NCBI GenBank assembly: GCA_027625915.1
Contig: JANTQA010000048.1
Location: 434,001-498,000, forward strand
Direction of reading: 5' to 3'
DNA length: 64,000 nt
Origin: Anaeramoeba flamelloides
Lineage: Eukaryota; Metamonada; Anaeramoebidae
Shown here: piece after piece, positions 59,401 through 64,000 of the stretch
How the letters are laid out: each line of letters starts with the position of its first letter
Position numbering within the stretch: the stretch's first letter is position 1
Notes under the pieces: model-generated
Seen by the model: the letters and a program-made list of their open reading frames with translations, nothing else
Told to the model about the DNA's origin: nothing
Database searches by the model: none
Translations under genes and position numbers: made by a program

Positions 59401-60082
59401 TATCTCATATTGTTTCATTTTTCCAACAATCATGTTTATTAATTCTTCGTTTTTGGATCCCCTTCCAAACACTTAATATAATGAGATTATTTAAAGTGGT
59501 ATAAGATGATATTGGGGGCGTTCTTTGAAGAAAGACATTGGGTATAATCATAAATCACTCAAAAAATATCATTGTTCTCATTCTTCGAGACCAAACTCGT
59601 AATATAACAAGGAGATTGTTTCCAAATCAAAACAATAAATATATGTATGTAAGATAAAAAATGTTATAAAATAAGATATAAAAAAAAAAAAAAAAAATAG
59701 AACAATTAGAATAAAATAAAATTAACAGATAATACAGTTTAATAAAGATGCTTAAATGTTGATAATTTTTGTTAAAAACTATTTTAAATCTTAAAATTGA
59801 CATTAAAGATATTTATTTCTTCGCAAAAAAAATAGTATTTTTTACTAATGTGAAAAAAAAATATTGAGTGAATTTTTCTCTCTCCAAAATTAGTACTATG
59901 ATAGTGCTAACTTCTCATGGATTATTGATCACATTTTTTTTAAAATGACAAAAAAAAATATTTTGACTATTTTTTTGAGGACTTTCTCCGATTCCCTAAA
60001 AAATGATACCAATACTTTACCCTTTCTAAAGTCTTCACTGTTGGATTTTGTTTTCATTAGATATTTTTTGAAAATATCTTCA

Positions 60083-61001
60083 CGACAAGAATAGCACAAT
60101 CCATACAAATACTTTCAAGACTTTTTCGGAACTTTCAGACTGACAGTCTGCAAGATTTCAGTCTCTGATATTCTTTCATATTGTTTCAAATTTCAAATAC
60201 TTGATACAAACTTTTGGAAGCCAAAAAAAGGCAAAATAATAATATAGTTGGGAAAAAAATCCCGGATAGGTTTTTTTAATTGTGATTATTAGTAAAATTT
60301 TTGTATAATTTCAATTAAATCCTTATTATAAATAACCAATTTTTTTATGAGATTAGTAATAAACCTACCTAAAGTCCATCAAAGTAAGGTGTCTCTAGAA
60401 TACTCGAGTAATTGTTTGATAGCCTAATGTTGATCAACTTTTTTTGAAAAACAATCCAGTTTTTTAGAGGTTTACTAGAGTTTGGAAAATGATAATTTTT
60501 ATTCTTGTTTTTTGATTGATTGAATGGTGTTTTGAACAAGTGTGATTTCATCAATCATCATTCTAATAAGTGGGGGAGTTATAATTGAAAAATTTCGATT
60601 CTTAAAAAAAGGAATTTGATTGTAAATAAATGAAATTACACAATAATTTTACTAATATTCACAATTAAAAATCTTGTAGGGATTTTTTTCATGTCCGGTA
60701 TTTTTTTCACTGCTCTAATTAAAAAAAGATAACATTTTGAATTTAATTGAAATTTTTGAAAGTTATCTAAAAGAAAAATATTTGTAAACTTTCAATAACC
60801 TTAAACTCTTTTTATGAAAACCAAAAATTGGAAAGTTGTTGAAATTACATGTTTTTAAAAGTTTAACTTGTAAAAACTTTTAAATTGAAAGTTGTTGCAT
60901 TGTGATCTTCTAATTCCTTTCAAAATTTGGAACAATTTTAAAAAAACAAAGTGTTGCTAAGGAAAAAAAGTGACTACAATTTTTGTGCTATTCTTGTCGT
61001 G
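60083..61001. mobile_element. Probable inverted-repeat element with 19-bp perfect ends
   Basis: CACGACAAGAATAGCACAA at 60083-60101 is repeated exactly in inverse at 60983-61001. Such a match 900 bases apart is unlikely by chance. No clear target duplication; family unknown. It contains the element at 60245-60717. Confidence 0.55.
60245..60717. mobile_element. TA-flanked element with CAGTGAAAA-type end
   Basis: About 473 bp. Left TAGTTGGGAAAAAAATCCCG; right in reverse TAGAGCAGTGAAAAAAATAC, followed by CGGACATG. The right end resembles Tc1/mariner/pogo termini (CAGTG...). No transposase is readable. Confidence 0.6.
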
Positions 61002-61253
61002 TTGGTTCACTCTACATTTCATTTTTTTTAAATTACTTATGTTTATTTGTTTGTTGTTTATTCTTTTTTTCCAAAGATCTAAAAAGTGAAAATTTTAAAC
61101 GATCTTTGTTCAAATAAATCACTTTAAAATTTTCAACCAAATAGAAGTCAAAACAGTCCAAAAAGAGGATCTTTCAACAACTGTCAAAAATAAAACCAAA
61201 ATCCAAAAGAAAAAAAATGAAGTGCTAAAAAATGTTTTTTAAAACAGTTCAAC

Positions 61254-61385
61254 TACAGCCGTTTCAACTCAGGTGTAAATCGCACTCATTCGCTGAATGG
61301 TCGGGAAACATTTTAAATTGACTTGGAAGGTTTCCCAACCATTCAACGAATGAGTGCGATTCACACCTGAGTTGAAACGGCTGTA
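61254..61385. mobile_element. Foldback element, 54-bp arms
   Basis: 132 bp: TA, then arms of about 54 bp (starting CAGCCGTTTCAACTCAGG) that are inverses with about four differences, a ~22-base spacer, then TA. GC content is clearly higher than the surroundings. It has the form of a TA-target miniature element. Confidence 0.82.
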
Positions 61386-61592
61386 ACAATTTCCAACTGT
61401 TTTCTTGATTATTTGAAAAACTTTTTTTTGTTCTTCCTTTTTCAGATTCAACAAAAAAGAAAAAAAAATAATCCATCTTAATTTTACTATTTGTTTCTTG
61501 GTTGTTATTCGTCTTGTCTTGATTTTCACATTTTTTGGCTGAATTCAATAAAATATCTTATGGTATTCACCATTTCTCTTGCTCCTCCAATC

Positions 61593-61770
61593 TGCATATT
61601 ATTTTTTAACCACTCGAGAACCAAAATTGGAGATATTTTTTCTTTTCTTTCTCTCTCGAAATCGTAATCTTTACACTCAAGCTAAAGCTCTCGTAAAGAT
61701 TACTATTTCTCTCAAGACAAAAAGAAAAAATATCTCCAATTTTGGATCTACTCGTGAAAATAATATGCAT
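61593..61770. repeat. Long inverted repeat (hairpin)
   Basis: Arms of about 75 bp: TGCATATTATTTT outside, CCAAAATTGGAGATATTTTT in the middle and GTAATCTTTAC inside, with inverses on the right. The similar open frames seen on both strands here are produced by this palindrome. Confidence 0.82.
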
Positions 61771-61880
61771 ATTTCCTCGCGATCGAATGAATAACAACAG
61801 TTATCAACCGGAAAATCAATGAAAAATTTGAAAAAATTCAAATCGTAAAAATATTGGTTTGTATCTGTCCCTTTTACTCC

Positions 61881-61913
61881 AAAAAGGACAATATTAGCTG
61901 TATTGTCCTTTTT
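61881..61913. repeat. Perfect 13-bp stem with 7-base loop
   Basis: AAAAAGGACAATA, loop TTAGCTG, then TATTGTCCTTTTT. It looks like a terminator-style or miniature hairpin; its role is unknown. Confidence 0.8.
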
Positions 61914-61987
61914 ACCTCATTTTTTAAAAAAAAATTAATAAATTGAGTAAAGTGTCTTTAAAATGACACACTATGGTTGATAAGTAA

Positions 61988-62187
61988 GTTATTTCTTCAC
62001 ATTTTTCAATATTTTCCCTTTCACAAAATAAAAAATTATAAATATTAGCCATATTTTCCCTCGTCTTCGACTCTGTGAAAATATGCGTTGTATTGTTCCT
62101 TGGCCTTTAGCCTTCGAAACAATACATAAATATTTAAATTTTTGAGTTTGTAATCGGGAAAATATTGAAAAATAAAAAGAAGATAAC
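61988..62187. repeat. Long inverted repeat with two inner hairpins
   Basis: Outer arms share ATTTTTCAATATTTTCCC and its inverse. Inside, CATATTTTCCC/GTGAAAATATG and TATTGTTCC.../CGAAACAATA form two further stems, giving a branched structure about 200 bases long. Confidence 0.7.
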
Positions 62188-62261
62188 CCACACATATTTT
62201 TTTCATCAAATTGTAATTTAAAATTTTAATTTTTTTTTTTTATAGTATAAGATACATACTT

Positions 62262-63405
62262 TGTAACTGTCAAAGTAGTTCAATTTTTTGCATAATATCA
62301 ATTTTTTTCAAATTGATCTTTGAAGAACAAATAAAAAGTTTGTTGGAAAAAAAAATGGTTGGGGTTGGGTATTCTTAGGAAATATAACAAATCAATATTT
62401 TTTAGAGAATTAAATTCTCAGTTCATCTTTGAAAAAAACAACAAAGTTTATTTTGATCTTCGATTTTGGACGAAATAAAATTCCAAAAGAAATCAAAATT
62501 GTTCTTTAAGGGTCGAGTAATTACGGTGAAATTTTTTATTCTGAAATGGAAAAAAACTTTTTAGTAATTTTATTGAGGACCGAACACCAATCAAAAACCA
62601 ACCAACCTATTATGTACGATCGATCTCCAAAAATCAACAACCAAAAATGAGGAAATTTTTAGAAAAAAGCGCCAAAGAGCGACACTCAATTTCCAATTAG
62701 AATGGTTGTGAATTACAATTCTGAAAACAACTATGTCAGTTTTGAAGTATCGCTCTTTGGCGCTTTTTGAGATCTTGGTGACTTTTTTTTTCTTTTTTTT
62801 CTTTTTTCGAATGAGTTATTTTTATTGAAAGACTATTACCTAATCCTTACTTGGTCAAATTTAGAGGGTTTTAAAATTACCACAAATCAGACTAAATCGA
62901 ATAAAATTGATTGCGAAATACAAGAAAGCAATTTGTTTTAAATTCAAGAAATTTAACCTCTTTTGAAAAAGAAAATGAGAAAAGATGAATTTTTTTTTTT
63001 CAAATTTTGATTTTTTGAAATTGAGAACTCTTTTTCTTCGTTGAATTTTTTGTCAAAGAGATCCTATATAATTTTTTTTTTTGTTATTTGAATTTTGTCA
63101 ACTAAAAGAAGACCTATTTCACAATCCCCTTTTTGGTCTCAGGTCACCACTTGAGTATGGTGCCTTTTCACGGTAAATGACTCGACCCTTACAAGCATTT
63201 TTACAGGTACAGTGACATTATAATAACACATTTTTTTTTACTTTGAGACTATCTATCTTTTAAAAAATAAAAAAAACATTGAAAAAATATTAAGTTAAAA
63301 AAAATAAAAAAAAAAAAATGTGAAAAAATGTTTTTAATTTTGAAATATATAAAATATAATTTTTCTTATTATATAAATTCAAACCAAATCGGTCAAAGTA
63401 ATTCT
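62262..63405. mobile_element. R7-related element, interrupted by R8
   Basis: Both flanks of the R8 insert resemble R7 at 21302-22007: TTTGAAGAACAAATAA near the left end, and ATGTGAAAAAATG with TTTTAATTTTGAAA near the right end. The ends are diverged and boundaries approximate. Confidence 0.5.
62507..63191. mobile_element. R8 TA-flanked element with internal hairpin
   Basis: 685 bp. TA plus AGGGTCGAGTAATTACGGTG on the left; on the right in reverse TA plus AGGGTCGAGTCATTTACCGT. An internal perfect 19-bp stem (62664-62682 with 62750-62768, AAAAAGCGCCAAAGAGCGA) encloses a 67-base loop. No open frame. Confidence 0.82.
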
Positions 63406-64000
63406 CGAATCACAGCTATTCCTCATTTTTCTGGCAAATAATTCATAATAAAAAGGTTTGCTAGCATTTCGAAATTATTCTGTACCTTAAACATGCTTGA
63501 ATTTCTGCATTTAAAGCTGATAATGGTTTTAAACACATTTCGTTTTTTTTTTTTTTTCATAACAATTCAAAGTATGGGTTTTTATAACAAATAATATTAG
63601 CAAAACTTTAAATTTTGGTCTTTTATTGGTGTGAGGGGATCTATTAAATATCCAATTTATAACTTTTTTGTATAGATTAAATCTATCTACGTTGCATTTT
63701 TGGTTTAAATTGGTAATTTATTTTCAGTTTTTTTTTTTTTTTTCAAATTAATTGTTGTTTAAAGTGTTTGTGTTTTTTTTTAAATATATTAATTCTTCAC
63801 ATCTTCAAAAAAATCAATTTTTTTTTTTTTTTCAATGGAATTGCTAGGCTTTCAAAAATAAAATCAAAACCTCGATTAAAAAAAAATATCCAACAATTAT
63901 AAAACTCAAATAATAATAATATTATTATAAAATATATATATAACGTGTTAATCGGGCATTGTAGATAAAATTTTATTTTTCGGTCATTAAAATTATTACT

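Larger units (their letters stand above)
54457..64000. other. Gene-free right part, 9.5 kb
   Basis: No coding region is supported. It contains an R2 element with a hAT-type insert (55238-56405), two nested inverted-repeat elements (60083-61001), a cluster of long hairpins (61254-62187) and an R8 element (62507-63191) inside a stretch related to R7. Between 56406 and 60082 I see only A/T-rich sequence without recognisable structure. Confidence 0.65.

Noticed and set aside
61264-61797. Overlapping open frames on both strands (two on - at 61264-61548, one each on + and - at 61579-61797)
   Set aside because: They lie on the long palindromes at 61254-61385 and 61593-61770; similar peptides on both strands are a by-product of the inverted repeats.
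1-64000. tRNA, rRNA, retroelement or virus-derived genes
   Set aside because: I saw no cloverleaf with a GTTC-type loop, no rRNA-like conserved stretch, and no reverse transcriptase, integrase or capsid motif in any frame that I examined.

Overview
This is an extremely AT-rich nuclear window from a protist. Long A/T runs, microsatellites and repeat copies fill most of it, and only seven host genes plus one DNA-transposon gene can be supported. The genes use the standard code (TAA and TAG stops) and GT-AG introns. Normal introns are about 120-220 bp. Gene content (SYS1, MED22, an Mn-type cation diffusion facilitator, a SPRY protein, Lys/Glu-rich low-complexity proteins) fits a free-living amoeboid or flagellate protist. 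An Anaeramoeba-like organism is possible, but that is a guess from style, not a demonstration.

Layout. 84-1193 (+): seven-helix receptor-like protein. 6974-8511 (+): three-exon multi-pass membrane protein of unknown family. 11557-12267 (+): SYS1, the Golgi receptor for the Arl3/ARFRP1 GTPase, with an extra N-terminal helix. 20039-20542 (-): single-domain SPRY protein. 27881-29422 (+): Lys-rich low-complexity protein. 35608-49057 (-): Mn-type CDF transporter in three exons, reconstructed here across two giant introns (3.26 kb and 8.70 kb). 53902-54456 (+): MED22, a Mediator head subunit, in two exons. 54457-64000 has no supportable gene.

The rest is a graveyard of small DNA transposons, mostly TA-flanked with inverted ends (Tc1/mariner style). 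A complete piggyBac-type element (39858-42233) lies in CDF intron 2, and an internally deleted relative (47888-48456) lies in intron 1 of the same gene in the opposite orientation. A decayed Tc1-type transposase (30409-31439) shares end sequences with several short derivatives. A hAT-type element with a perfect 8-bp target duplication (55550-56120) is nested in another repeat. Three TA-flanked elements are stacked inside one another at 20950-22583. Two loci carry modular arrays of palindromes (5260-5745 and 17630-18985) that match no element family I know. A dense cluster of long hairpins occupies 61254-62770.

The genes show no shared pathway. SYS1 and the CDF transporter both belong to the endomembrane system, and MED22 is nuclear. 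The story of the window is the contrast between compact genes and a single gene whose introns have become transposon reservoirs. Family labels R1-R12 are mine and are used only to link copies within the window.
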